Below, piece after piece: positions 1-10,743 of a stretch of 64,000 nt of DNA. The first letter of the stretch is position 1. Every line of letters starts with the position of its first letter. This DNA is from Lucinisca nassula (Eukaryota > Mollusca > Bivalvia > Lucinida > Lucinidae), in the NCBI GenBank assembly GCA_963580285.1, contig OY757014.1, positions 18,826,088 to 18,890,087 on the forward strand. Direction: 5' to 3'. The position numbers and the translations under genes are program-made. The notes below the pieces were generated by a model. That model ran no database searches. It saw only the letters and a program-made list of their open reading frames with translations, and was not told the DNA's origin.

Positions 1-66
1 CTTCTATCTATATAACACATTGTATGCTAGTGGAAAATTCTGTGAAGGTATGTTCTACAAGATGAA

Positions 67-1534
67 CTAGAAATGTGTCCAGACGACACAGATGCCCCCG
101 CCAAGGGCCCCGCCTCACCCCGAAAATCCATGAAGCAACAAAATTTTCTAAGTGTGTGACCTTGACCTTGAGGCCATGGGCAGGGTCGTTGGTATGGGTG
201 AATGAGACTTGGGACCTGTATCTATCATCAATCCAAATATGAAGCCAGTCTGTAAATATGAGCCCTGAAACTTTAAAAGCATAATAAGACTAAGTCTGTG
301 ACCTTGACCTTGAGGTCAGGGTTGGAGGTATATACAACATTGGACCTGTAACTATCATCATACCAAATATGAAGTAAATCTATATGGTTTGGTGAGTATG
401 AGCTCTTAATAAACTTTAAATAAAAAATTTTCTTTGTATGTGACCTTGACCTTTAGGGCACGTGCACGAGTGGGGGTATTGGACCAGTATCAATCATCAT
501 ACCAAATATAAACTTAATTCATCATACGATTTGGAAAATATAAACTCTTAAAATATCTTATTAAAAATTTCTAAGTCTGTGACCTTGACTTTTGAGCTCA
601 CGGGCATGGGTGGGGGTATCGCTGAATAAAATGGACAGCTATCTAACATCATACCAAATATAAACTCAACCCATCACACAATTTGGAAAATATCAACTCT
701 GAAAATATCTAATTAAAAATTTCTAAGTCTGTGACCTTGACCTTGAAGCCATAGACATGAGTGGGGGTATTGCCAAATAAACATTTGGACCTGTATCTAT
801 CATCATAGCATATATAAGCCAAATCCATAATATGGTTTGGAAAATTTGTGCTCTTTAAAATCTTTAACATTAAAATTGTCTAAGTCTGTGACCTTGACCT
901 TGAGGTCATAGGCATGGGTGGTGGTATTGCTGAATAAAACATTGTACCTATATCTATCATCATATGAACCAAAGCCATCATAAAAGTTCAGGTTCTACCA
1001 GGTACAAATACCTTAACTTGAGTCTTTAACATGGAAAAGTTCTAAGTCCATGACCTTGACCTTGAGGTCATGGGCATGGGTGGGGGCATCTCTGAATAAA
1101 ACTTTGGATCTTTATCTATAATCATACCAAGTATGAACCAATTCCATCGAATGGTTTGGAAAATATGAGTTCTAAAATGTTCAGGTCTACCCGTTACAAA
1201 AACCTTAACCCGAGTCTTTAACATTGAAAATTTCTAAGTCTGTGACCTTGACCTTGAGGTCACAGGCATGGGTGGGGGTATTGCTTAATAAAACTTTGGA
1301 CCTATATCTATCCTCATACCAAAGATGAACCAGTTCCATCAAATGGTTAGGAAAATATGAGTTCTAAAAGTTCAGGCTCTACCTGTTACAAAAACCTTAA
1401 CTTGAGGTTACAGGATCAGGTACCTACGTACGTACACACACACACACGTACAGACAGACGTACACATGTACGCACATACGGAAAACCGAAAAACTATATG
1501 CCCCCGGCATTATGCCGATGCGGGGGCATAAAAA
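67..1534 (-). mobile_element. Non-autonomous Helitron-like element, family A
   Basis: Read on the minus strand, the right end starts TTTTTATGCCCCCG and carries a hairpin (GGCATTATGCC inside CCCCCG/CGGGGG arms, 1501-1530). The left end carries a GTGTC/GACAC hairpin and finishes TTTCTAG. The GATGCCCCCGC near the left end is complementary to the GCGGGGGCAT at the right end. Between them lie about eight imperfect minisatellite units and a CA/ACG-rich simple repeat (1430-1485). No transposase or helicase frame is seen, so it would need help to move. The Helitron assignment rests on this architecture and on the exactly bounded relatives at 5471 and 41963. Confidence 0.7.
150..1400. repeat. Minisatellite of family A, units of about 140-190 bp
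   Basis: Each unit opens with a version of AAGTCTGTGACCTTGACCTT followed by GAGGTCATGGGCATGGGTGG, then a segment like ATCATACCAAATATGAAC. Starts are near 150, 290, 435, 575, 725, 887, 1047 and 1238. Units differ by substitutions and indels, so the array is old. The short frames predicted here, such as 1042-1224 minus, are shadows of the unit. Confidence 0.85.
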
Positions 1535-1842
1535 TCTGCAAGCTATGAGTTGTCATGTTCAGTGGGATAAGTGTTAAACCCTCAACTAGCAGATGGTATT
1601 TCCTTTTAAGTTTTAATTTTCATGGAAAATAAAACTTCACAAAACATGTCATGCCTTATTTTATCTGAAAAAATAATGTCTGCTCCAGGATTTTCCATGG
1701 CACCTTAAGAGCAACAATAGACCTACAAGCAAATATGAAAAACAAAATATATAAGTTTGTCATGTTTTCTTTCTGGTTGTCATGTCGACTGACAAGTCTG
1801 CTATAAAGCTAGGTTCAGTCCCAAAATTATTATGAAAATGTC
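1535..1842. other. No feature seen
   Basis: AT-rich sequence between a Helitron-like element and a MITE. I see no open frame with splice sites, no terminal repeat and no tandem structure. Confidence 0.5.
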
Positions 1843-2035
1843 TTAACCCTTGTTCTGCTGAGCCCGGATATGCCTTTTCTTTGAAACAATGTAGATCCAG
1901 ATCAGATGGCTTCTGACGAAGCCATCTGATCAGGATCTACATTGTTTGTCATTCAGATTGTGAATTTGTAATCTGATTGGTTGATTATTGGTAGTGGGTG
2001 TGGCATATATAAATATTCAGCAGGACAAGGGTTAA
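1843..2035 (+). mobile_element. TTAA-flanked MITE, TIR type CTTGTYCTGCTG
   Basis: Both ends sit at TTAA. The left end reads TTAACCCTTGTTCTGCTG and the right CAGCAGGACAAGGGTTAA, a near-perfect inverted repeat. An internal hairpin at about 1890-1945 pairs GATCAGATGGCTTC with GAAGCCATCTGATC. A TTAA target and a CCC start are hallmarks of piggyBac-type transposition, so I infer a piggyBac-mobilised MITE. It has no coding capacity. Confidence 0.8.
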
Positions 2036-2119
2036 GACATCACAGACAAGATTATGAAAATGATACAGTATTAGCCTGGGCACAGCAAAAACTACAAGTT
2101 TGCTCAACCTACCGTGATG

Positions 2120-2215
2120 ATCCTAAATATTGTGACAGATAGGCCTATGCACACAGTGCAGACCTAGATCAGAGTGCCTCTGAAGAAGCAGTCTGATCAG
2201 GGTCTACACCATTAC
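2120..2215. repeat. Isolated GATC-hairpin core, degraded
   Basis: This has the CAGTGCAGACCTAGATCAGA to CAGTCTGATCAGGGTCTACA arrangement found inside the TTAA MITEs, but the terminal repeats cannot be recognised here. Confidence 0.55.
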
Positions 2216-2460
2216 GATAATAAACCCATGTGGCATAGTACAGTTTTCACATCCCCAAAATAGCTACTTTCTCTGATGAAAATCTGTGATATTTTTTTAT
2301 TTATACTGCAAACATAGGTTGTGGGCTAACCAATACCCACAACCTATGTCTTGGAGCAGAAATAAGAAAAATAATGTAACGCCTGCAAATCCATGTTTTC
2401 TCTAAATAAAGTGGGGTTTAGAGGGGTATTCATTTCATAAACTTTTTCATGTGATGAATA
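2215..2460 (-). mobile_element. Hairpin MITE with CATAGGTTGTGGG arms
   Basis: Arms CATAGGTTGTGGG and CCCACAACCTATG face each other at 2312-2347. They are followed by AGAAATAAGAAAAATAATG and then a GGGGTTTA segment. The same order recurs at 4080-4420, 22260-22780, 27185-27400, 32880-33022 and, inverted, at 46216-46665. This copy has lost its ends. Confidence 0.65.
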
Positions 2461-2719
2461 TTTGCCATTCCATCTGCACCTATTGGACTACTTGCTGGAC
2501 TGTGAAACAAATTTATTCAAATTTTTGGAGAATTACACCAAGTATTCAGGGTGTCCGAACTTTTAGTTTTTTTGTGGTGTAAATGGGCCAGGTAAAAACA
2601 AAAGGTGATTTCGGATGTGTGCTCACTGAAGACTCAGACCAACCCATATTTGTACAGTCTAATCAGAATCGTTACCTTATATATTCGGACAGTTTTAGCA
2701 AACAGTGTCATAGGTAAGT

Positions 2720-2932
2720 TTAACCCTTATCTTGCTGAATATTCATTTAAGCCACACCCATTTCTGTCTATCAACCAATCGAATTACTTGATGTAATTTA
2801 TTGCTACTTATTCAATAACTGAATGCCAAACAGTGTAGATCCTGATCAGATGGCTTCTTCAGAAGCCAACTGATCTGGGTCTACACTGTTTGCAAAAATA
2901 GGGGTTGTCGCGAACAGCAAGATAACGGTTAA
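2720..2932 (-). mobile_element. TTAA-flanked MITE, TIR type CTTATCTTGCTG
   Basis: It runs from TTAACCCTTATCTTGCTG to CAGCAAGATAACGGTTAA. The internal hairpin at 2834-2885 is centred on GGCTTCTTCAGAAGCC. It is inverted relative to the copies at 45051 and 61015, as shown by the position of the GCCACACCCATTTCTGTC segment. Confidence 0.85.
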
Positions 2933-3159
2933 CATTGAACAAAGGTTGTGTCTAAAATAGCTTGATCAGAGGAGCAGTCTGATGTGAGTCTACACTGTTT
3001 GCTCAGGCTTATTTTACGACTGTTAGGTGTTCGAATATTTAAAGGTAACTAGAACAGTCAGAGGATCTGACTATAGCCCCACTATAGTGCTATCAAAAAA
3101 GAAAAATACAAGAAATAGCGCTATCAGAAAAGAAAAATACAAGAAAAAAAATGTTTTCA

Positions 3160-3710
3160 GCTTTCAGCCTCTAATTAAATTTTTCAGTGTTCAAAGGGCA
3201 ATAACTCCAAAAGTAGGCAATCCAGAGTTATGGTTCATGCGCTCTGCACATTGTCTTATAGTGCTTTACATTTGTGTGAAGAGTCATGAAAATACCTCAA
3301 ACGGTTTTTGAGTTATTGAGAGGACAAGGTTAAAATTGCCATTTTTCAATGTTCAAAGGGCAATAACTCCAAAAGTAGGCAATCCAGAGTTATGGTTCAT
3401 ATGCTCTGCACATCGTCTCATAGCTCTTTACATTTATGTGAAGTTTCATGAAAATACCTCAAACATTTTTGAGTTATCATGAAAAATGGAATTTTTTCAA
3501 TGTTCAAAGGCCAATAACTCCAAAAGTAGGCAATCCAGAGTTATGGTTCATGCACTCCACACATAGTCTCATAGTACTTTACATTTGTGTGAAGTTTCAT
3601 GAAAATACTTCAAATGGTTTTAGAGTTATGTGAATTACGGAATTACGGCATCACAGAAGGACAAGGCAAATCCAATATATCCCCCACTTTTTCAAAGCGA
3701 GACTATAAAT
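3160..3710. repeat. Three-unit minisatellite with a decayed Helitron-like end
   Basis: A unit of about 155-160 bp starting GTTCAAAGGGCAATAACTCC repeats near 3189, 3351 and 3503. After it comes ATATATCCCCCACTTTTTC (3676-3695), which resembles the terminal hairpin of the element at 5471-6462. I read it as a truncated relative. The three short frames here (3027-3633) are unit read-through. Confidence 0.65.
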
Positions 3711-4006
3711 ATGGAGGCTGAAACTGGGTTCAGGTGAGATTGTGATTTGGGTCAAGTTTCTGTTAACTTCTAACATGCTCAACTCAGCTGAGATTAAAAG
3801 ACCAACAAATTACAATTGTATATGCAGATCTGGGTGCTAAACAACTGAACAATCTCCAAATCTCAATGAATTCATACCAGATTTTGGCAGCCAAAAGCCC
3901 TGCCTTTTATGGTCTAGCTGTGCACAGGTGGAGCTTTAATAATTCAGGGCCCCTATGATCCTAATATAAAGGTAAGAGTATATGGAGACTTGTAGCCTTC
4001 TCCTCT
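3711..4006. other. No feature seen
   Basis: Unique-looking AT-rich DNA without a supported exon, repeat or terminal inverted repeat. Confidence 0.45.
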
Positions 4007-4420
4007 TAACCCTTAGACTGCTGAAAATCAAAGCACTGAGAATACTGGTGGGTTGATTGTCTCTGAGTGTAGGTTGAGAAAATAGTCCTCATTACGAAAT
4101 CACACCCGTGCAATATAGTGCATTTTTTTCACATCTCCAAAATGACTACTTTTCTGATGAAATTCCTTGATATTATTCTTATAAATACATGCACTGCAAA
4201 CATAGGTTGTGCATGCTCGTTAGAACCGCCTCATTGAGGCGGTTCTAACGAGTACCCACAACCTATGTCTTGGAGCTGAAATAAGAAAATAATGTATACC
4301 CCCGTAAATCCCAGTTTTCCCTATATAAAGTGGGGTTTAGTGGGGTGTTCATTTCACGGACTTGTTCATGTGATGTGAACTGAGAATCAAACTGTTCGTT
4401 TAACTCTTAAATACCAGTAT
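4007..4420 (-). mobile_element. Hairpin MITE with TTAA end and GTTCTAACGAG arms
   Basis: It starts at CTTAACCCTTAG. The core at 4198-4266 pairs CATAGGTTGTG with CACAACCTATG around a second stem, CTCGTTAGAACCGCCTCA with TGAGGCGGTTCTAACGAG. The right part carries CCCCCGTAAATCCCAGTTTT followed by a GGGGTTTA stretch. The right boundary is approximate. Confidence 0.7.
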
Positions 4421-4534
4421 TTTAAGCAAGCATTGTAGCCTTGATCAGTCTGTTATTTGGTGTCTGATTAGGTATACAATCATTGCCAATGCCCAAGTGC
4501 ACAAGCACAGTCCAGAATTTCCTTTTTACGCAGC

Positions 4535-5000
4535 GCTCTGACGTCTTAGGGAGGCGATTATCGACCCTATAAACTAGATTTTGTTAAGAATATTGAAAGT
4601 GTCACATTTAATAACCCGGTTTAGATGTGACCATCTCCCCACCCCAACCCTGGGGCAAGGTCAGGGGGTGAGCCCCATTGGTCAAAAACATTGAAGATTA
4701 TGAAAAGTGGAAAAAGTTTGCAACAGGGGCATGTCTAAGGGTCACCAGAGGTCAAAAAGTACGATTTTGGGGAAATGTATTTGGAATTTTGATGTGACCC
4801 CCTCTGGGGGTGGGGCCTGACCCCACCCTAGGGGTCAAAAATCTATTTTGTACATAGTCATGTTGCATATCAAATCAAAGGTAATGAAGAGTAGAATAGT
4901 TTTGCTCCATGTCTTATGGTTACCAGAGATCAGAAAGAAGCATATTATTGTGACATGATTTTCATCGCGTGGGGATATAAAATGGCATGCCATCAACTTG
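4535..5000 (+). mobile_element. Truncated Helitron-like element, family B relative
   Basis: The right part holds GCGTGGGGATATAAA followed by the palindrome ATGGCATGCCAT (4970-4992). That is the hairpin and subterminal repeat of family B in inverted order. The body carries TGACCCCCTCTGGGG-like text related to the units at 5565-6395. The left boundary is not clear. Confidence 0.5.
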
Positions 5001-5104
5001 CTCATGATCACTGGTCACACAGCATCTGCAAAGGATTGAAATCAAAGCACTGATAGTTCTGTTGGGTATTGGAAAATAGGCCTGAACTGGTACTTAAAGT
5101 GTTT

Positions 5105-5200
5105 TGCTTGACCCTTAAATTTCAGTTTTTTAAGCAAACAGTGTAGACCCTGATCAGATGCTGCATTTGATCTAGGTCTTCACTGTTTTCCAATATTATA
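5105..5200. repeat. GATC-hairpin core fragment
   Basis: AAGCAAACAGTGTAGACCCT with GATCAGATGCTG, then CATTTGATCTAGGTCTTCAC. This is a single decayed copy of the hairpin shared by the TTAA MITEs. Confidence 0.55.
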
Positions 5201-5470
5201 CAACATGATCCTAGTCCAGATTTTACAGTTAACAGTATTCTGATGTCGCAGGGAGAAGAAAATGGCTGCAAAAAATAACCATTACTTGGATTTATCATAT
5301 GACGTCGCGTCTGAGAGTGTAATAACGCCATGTAATATTTTCGATAATCCACTAGTGGATTAAATGTGCAAATTAGCTAGATACGTCCCGTAACATTACA
5401 TGTACGACCTCCTTAACGACATCCCGTTTACTAATGGCGGAATATTGATATTTTTGTAAACAATTGTGAA

Positions 5471-6462
5471 CTAGAATCGCGCAGTCGATGGCAAGCCATC
5501 GCATATCCCCACGCTTCCCCGCAGGCCCCATCCCCTGGGCCATCCCCCTGGTGTGTTTGACCCGAGGGGTAAAGTTTTGATTGTGATGTATTCTACTTAT
5601 CATGCCGTTCGATTTAATATGCTACACGACCATGTTCTGAAAACTTTGATTTTTTTATCCCCAAGGTGCCCCACCCCTGGCCCTACTCCCAGGGGTAGGA
5701 TAAAAATTCCGAAAGTGTTATGCACTCCCCAGACCAAAGTTTTATCAGTTCCCAAAGTTTCAAGTTTCTATCTATAACGGTCTAGGAGGAGTTATCCGGT
5801 AACAGTGATGTATGGGGGTAAAGGGGTCAAAATCAGTTTTTGACCTCTGGTGACCTCAAAATTGACCTCAGGGGTCAAATTTTGGTTGGAATGTTTTCTA
5901 CTCATCATGCCGTTCCCTTTGATATATTACACGACCATGTTCTGGAAATTTTTGTTTTTGACCCCTGCGGGCCCCACCCCCTGGGCCCACCCGTAGGGGT
6001 GTGATCAAAATTCCAAAAGTGTCATGCACTCCCCAGACCAAAGATCTTACAGTTCCCAAAGTGTCAAGTTTCTATCTATAACCGTCTAGGAGGAGTTATC
6101 CGGTAAAGGGGTCAAAATCAGTTTTTGACCTCTGGTGACCTCAAAATTGACCCCAGGGGTCAAATTTTGGTTGGAATGTTTTCTACTCATCATGCCGTTC
6201 GCTTTGATATATTACACGGCCATGTTCTGCAAATTTTGATTTTTGACCCCCGCGGGCCCCACCCCCTGGGCCCACCCGTAGGGGTGTGATCAAAATTCCG
6301 AAAGTGTCATGCACTCCCCAGACCAAAGATCTATCAGTTCCCAAAGTTTCAAGTTTCTATCTATAACCGTCTAGGAGGAGTTATCCGGTAAGACGGACGG
6401 ACGGACGGACGACGAAGACTATTACAATATCCCCACTTTTTCTTCGAAAAGCGTGGGGATAA
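5471..6462 (-). mobile_element. Helitron-like element, family B, boundaries defined by an empty paralogue
   Basis: Read on the minus strand it begins TTATCCCCACGC and ends with a GATGGC/GCCATC hairpin followed by CTAG. The host reads GTGAA before and TAAAATGC after. The uninterrupted paralogue near 33446-33458 reads GTCAATAAAATGC, so insertion was between A and T with no duplication. The interior has three units of about 290 bp, then GACGGACGGACGG (6392-6413) and a terminal hairpin of TATCCCCACTTTTTC against GAAAAGCGTGGGGATA. There are no coding frames. Confidence 0.8.
5565..6395. repeat. Three-unit minisatellite of family B, about 290 bp per unit
   Basis: Units carry CATCATGCCGTTC (near 5600, 5905, 6190), then CCCCACCCCCTGGGCCCACC and GTCTAGGAGGAGTTATCCGG (near 5782, 6088, 6372). 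The last two units are closest to each other, so the array probably grew locally. Confidence 0.85.
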
Positions 6463-6512
6463 TAAAATGCATTTTAAATGTCATATGATAAATAGAATCT
6501 TGCATTCGTGTT

Positions 6513-6622
6513 CATGTATTATTGAATTTATTAAACTCGTTGAGGAAAAAAGGATAAAATGCTCGGCACAGCCTTGCATTTTATCCCTTTTCCGCAACTC
6601 GTTTAATAAATTCAATAATACA
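6513..6622. repeat. Long hairpin next to the split MITE
   Basis: CATGTATTATTGAATTTATT and AATAAATTCAATAATACATG close an inverted pair whose loop side is AAAATGCTCGG against GCATTTTATCC. The same hairpin is at 33504-33610 beside the intact MITE, so hairpin and MITE travel together. Confidence 0.75.
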
Positions 6623-6992
6623 TGAACACTCATGTAAGATCCTCTATATTGTACATGGTCAGTGATAGTCAAATGGACAATAGCAGGCGGCAAGCTTCTG
6701 TAGTTAGTTACTTTTTGTTGATTGATAAACTTACCTTTTTACAAAAAATCTGCTCTATGAATACATGGTCTGACAGATGACAAAACAAGTAGAAAAGTTC
6801 CAATGAACTAGATGTTATAGTAACCTTTTAATGCTGACAGAAAACAATTTTGATTCAATTATTTTGTATTGATTGATTTTCTTACTGGAACTCTTAAGAC
6901 ATGGGTATTAGAGACAGTCCTGTTTTTTATGAGAGCCGAATAAGGAAAAATGGATACACTTGACAGCAGGGGGAGACAACTAATACTTAGTT

Positions 6993-7187
6993 TTAAAACC
7001 CTTAAATTGTTGAACATGATAACCCCTAACTTTGAAAACAGTGCAGAACCAGATCCTGATCTGGATCTACACTATTTGTCATGCAGTTTGTGAATTGAAC
7101 AAATACATTATATCAAGTAATTTGATTGGTGGATAGTCAGAAATGGGTGTGGCTAAATTAATCTATTCAGCAGGACAAGGGATAATT
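6993..7187 (+). mobile_element. TTAA MITE, decayed
   Basis: The left end is AAAACCCTTAAATTGTTGAA and the right end is TATTCAGCAGGACAAGGGATAA. The internal hairpin is shortened to CCAGATCCTGATCTGG. It is same-family as 1843-2035 but has lost one TTAA. Confidence 0.6.
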
Positions 7188-8343
7188 ATTCGGTTCTCTT
7201 TTGAGAAAGGGTCTATTTTTATGACTATTGATAAACCATGAATTGTTTTGAAAGACATAATTCTCTGTCAGGTCTGTCTGTTTCCCTTGTTGGGTTATAT
7301 GTTTACAACCAAATATTTTTTGTCTCATGTGGCTATGGCTGACCATGTGCAATATCAAGGTAAAAGCTATTTATAGCAGCCTGAAGTATCCCTAAGTTCT
7401 GCACATACACATTTAATTTTACTGGTTTTCAGTCTAGACCTTGAAAATTATATCTGGTCAAAGTCATCAAACTCTCATAGCTACAAGTATAGCTTTAACA
7501 AAAAGCTAGGTCTATGCTTAGCACATGTCAAATGTTTATGTCCAGAGGTATATCCCAGAAATGTGTTTTATACAATTAACTATCTTTGACGATATTCTAA
7601 TTGCCAGTCTGCACCCAGGAATGTCAAAGTTGCAAATGCTGTAATTTCGTCAAAAAGTACTTTTTCATCTTTAAAAAGGTACATGTGCAACTTCAATATG
7701 CTTGTAACATCTTATCAAATGAAATGCTTGAAAACTGTTGGAGAAGTTAAGCAGACAACTTTCATACACATTATTTGAAGATTAACCCCAAAATTTTGCT
7801 AATGGCGAGGTAAGTTTTTCAGCTCACCAAAGCCGAGCTTATAGGATAGGTAGTGGTCCATCGTGGTCGAGAGTATGTAGATGTATAATTTGTATTAGCC
7901 TGTACAAATGTGACAGCAAATATGGACTTGTACAAACGTGATAGCAATTCTGTGCCAGAGCTCTGCCTGTGAGTCTCTTTTTTGTGTGAAAGCTTATACT
8001 TGTTATGGGTCTCTTTTGTTTTTTTTATTCTTGTGAAAGCTTATAGTTGTTGTTGCAGAAATATAAAGGTCAACCTGCATTGTGGGTTACTAATGGCTGT
8101 ACTTGTGTGTTAAACCCCATGGGCATAGACAATAATTTGAGCTATCAATGGTAATTCTGTAAAACGAATCCAAAGGTCACAGATATTATGACAAAATCTG
8201 ACTTTAGCTGAATTTGACATTTTTGTCCAATGCTGAAACTGAAAATCAGGTGAAGGTTAACTTTAAAGCATGTTCCATGCCAGTTTAGTTAAGGTTCCTG
8301 CACACAAGCCTAAATTGGCTAAAATGTGTCCTATGTTGTCCAA
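7188..8343. other. No gene seen; non-repetitive AT-rich DNA
   Basis: I find no convincing exon on either strand. TTTTTCAGCTCACCAAAGCC at 7816-7835 resembles the terminal hairpin of the CAAGAGG Helitron-like family and may be a relic. Confidence 0.4.
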
Positions 8344-8425
8344 TGCTGACATGGTACTCGCCTTGTAAACATTGGATCACAGGATCGATCCCCAGCTTCT
8401 CCAGACTTTCGGATGAGTCTTTAAA
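8344..8425 (+). mobile_element. tRNA-derived SINE fragment
   Basis: Contains GGATCGATCCC, a box-B-like motif, followed by TTCTCCAGACTTTCGGATGA and GTCTTTAAACC. The same text in inverted order is in the SINE at 17338-17504. It stops where the inverted-repeat element at 8426 begins. Confidence 0.65.
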
Positions 8426-9205
8426 CCGTAATTCCCTGTGTATACCACGCACTCATCTATAACACGCACCTCAATTCTGAGTCCAAGATATGTGAAAAAA
8501 AAAATATTCCAGTCTAAAACACGCACTGCTTTTTCCCAGTATCACAGAATGCTTTTCTCAGACGCCATTTTGATTGAAAATGAAAGTACACAAATTTTGA
8601 TTGGCTACTATCAAAATAGCCTGACTGGTTATAGGTATATTTCCTAGTAGTTATAGAATAGAATAGTGGTTAGTTTCTCTCTTGCAGCATAGGCAGTTCT
8701 CCGTTTACCCATAACGGTGGTGTGTGACAAGGTGACATTTTAAGGGTGCGGTTATTCATTTGTTATGAAAGATGACAATGCGTTTTCCCAGTTTTCTTTC
8801 ACAAGGAAAGATAGAAACAGGTTTCTTTCCAAAGGTAAAATTGTGACAACATGCCTCCAAGGCAGGTGCTCCATAGCGTTATTGACAGAAATTTCTACAG
8901 GTAGATTGAGTATTTTGACACCCCTGGTTATTCACACGTTCTCTATGCTAATCCCATAATTAACACCTTCGCAGCGTGAGTCAAACATCTCACTCAATTA
9001 AAGAAGCCCATTTTGCATTTACTGTTAATAAAACGGTGATTCATGCCTGACTTCAAGGAACCCGATTTCCTGTGCAATTTGAAACTTTGTTGACATGCAT
9101 AAACTATCATAATTAATCAGAGTTCCCACTCACGCAAAATCTTACGTGAATCACGCAATGAAAATAAAAATCACGTACGATTTTTTTTCCGTCGGGTGAG
9201 ATTCC

Positions 9206-9500
9206 GCGCGTCCGAAATTGACTGGGGTGAACCGGCCGATTTTTTTTTTTCGAGTGTCCGAAATTGACGGGGGCGAATCGGCCGATTCGCTGAAATAGAT
9301 TTGGGACAAGCCGCAGACTTGAATCCGTCGCATAGTAGAGCTTCCGCACATCCAAAATTTACTGGGGCGAACCGGCCGATTTTTTTCGAGCGTCCGAAAT
9401 TGACGGGGGCGAATCGGCCGATTCGCTGAAATAGATCTTTGACAACCCGCAGACTTGAATCCGGCGCAAAGAACTTCCGCGCATCCGAAATTGACTGGGG
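9206..9500. repeat. 135 bp tandem repeat inside the inverted-repeat element
   Basis: CCGAAATTGACGGGGGCGAA recurs 135 bp apart (9258 and 9393), with partial copies on both sides. It is locally GC-rich. The overlapping minus frames with SQFR or PVNFG motifs (9113-9553) are translations of this repeat. Confidence 0.8.
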
Positions 9501-9984
9501 CAAATCGGCACGCAATCGGTAAATGACGTCACCGGACCCCAGCAACCCCACACGTGTCTATTGTTTTATCTTAATGGGGCGTATCTCTTTCATAAAAAAT
9601 TGTTTGGAAACGGTAAAAAAATTCTCGATAGCAAAACGGTAGTGGAAAACAGCGCTTTCTGTAAGCTTCGTGTCAATAACCAACACCAGCATACATATGT
9701 GTTAACACAATTTAAAGCGTTCAACTTTTCTCGCCAAGCGTCTGCTATTTGGCGTCAAAACATAATCATTCACGAGATAGTAGAATAGTCGTAGCAACTC
9801 GTCTTAGAAGCAATTAAATAATTTTCACATTGATTGCGGATTAAATTTTATGATCGGGGAATAAACGCAAATTAGAGACATAACTTGACCATATTTTCAC
9901 ACCTTATCTACATGCACCGCAGGGTGGCAATTATATGACATGGATTAACAATAGTGTCATAATTGAACTGTTATAAATCATCAA

Positions 9985-10070
9985 ACAGGGTAAATCCAAA
10001 TCAGATGTCTGCGGCGTCTTTCTGAGGTGTCTGATCTGGGACTGCACTGTTTGCCGATGTCCCAAAAAGG
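9985..10070. repeat. GATC-type hairpin core within the element
   Basis: AAATCAGATGTCTGCGGCGT to GTGTCTGATCTGGGACTGCA, ending CACTGTTTGCC. It resembles the hairpin of the TTAA MITEs but lies inside a transposon with unrelated ends. Confidence 0.5.
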
Positions 10071-10535
10071 GATGAAAGGTTGATGTCTGAGATAGGAATA
10101 TTGATTGCATTTTTAATGGTATGAATGATTCAATGAATTAATATGTCAAACGAACTTTATGAGGGTCTCAAAGTGTCACATTGTATTTGTAATGGGTTTT
10201 CGTGACCTGCCGACTTTTCGAGAAAAACAATGTCATTTTTCTATGCCATTGTATTACACGCAGGGGATTTTTTTTACCGTTTTCTGGGTGAAAAAAGTGC
10301 GTGGTATACACAGGGAATTACGGTAACCAGCAGACGGCAAAGCAGACGACAATAGTCGTGATTGGCATTTTATGGGTTAAGGTGAGGAGTTGAGGTGTCT
10401 GAATATTTAGGGTATATGGTATAAATGTTGTGGGTACATTCCTCTCAGTCAAGATTCTAAAAAGTCCTATTTTTTATACAGGATAGAAGAGATTACATGT
10501 TTAGTAGTCACAGATAGATTGACAGGACATGTGCC

Positions 10536-10743
10536 TCCGTGGCCTTGTGGATAAAAGGTGCACGAAAAAAATTCACATTAAATAAAAGTCTGACTTAATC
10601 AATAGGTCTCTCACTCCTCTAGTTCAAACCTGGTGTGGGTCACATGTGTGACACCAAGTTCTGCAATGGAAGGTCAGGTGGTTTTTCTCCAGGTACTCTG
10701 GTTTTTGCCCACCTCTGATTAACGATCGGCTCAATATAAGTAA
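10536..10743 (+). mobile_element. tRNA-like SINE, GCCTCCGTGG type
   Basis: Starts GCCTCCGTGGCCTTGTGG, contains GGTCTCTCACTCCTCTAGTTC, then GGTCACATGTGTGACACC and GCCCACCTCTGATTAACGAT. Related copies lie at 28262-28445, 30565-30775, 47615-47835, 61255-61440 and 61661-61735. A short foreign stretch at 10555-10590 interrupts the head. Confidence 0.65.

Larger units (their letters stand above)
5288..6494. mobile_element. Terminal-inverted-repeat MITE split by a Helitron-like insertion
   Basis: The left end TTTATCATATGACGTCGCG (about 5291) and right end ATGTCATATGATAAATAG (6478-6494) form the inverted ends of a MITE that is intact at 33269-33484. Comparison shows the sequence is continuous except for 5471-6462, where family B has inserted. 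Confidence 0.8.
8426..10323. mobile_element. DNA transposon with 27 bp perfect inverted ends, non-coding
   Basis: The left end CCGTAATTCCCTGTGTATAC (continuing to 8452) is the exact reverse complement of 10297-10323. A TA follows the right end, and AA (possibly a mutated TA) precedes the left end, as expected of Tc1/mariner/pogo-type insertion. No transposase frame is visible inside, so it is a non-autonomous or gutted element of 1.9 kb. The identical 27 bp ends argue for fairly recent activity. The superfamily is inference from the ends only. Confidence 0.75.

Noticed and set aside
9171..9551. Minus frame of 126 residues with repeated IGRFAPVNFG
   Set aside because: It is the 135 bp tandem repeat inside the inverted-repeat transposon.
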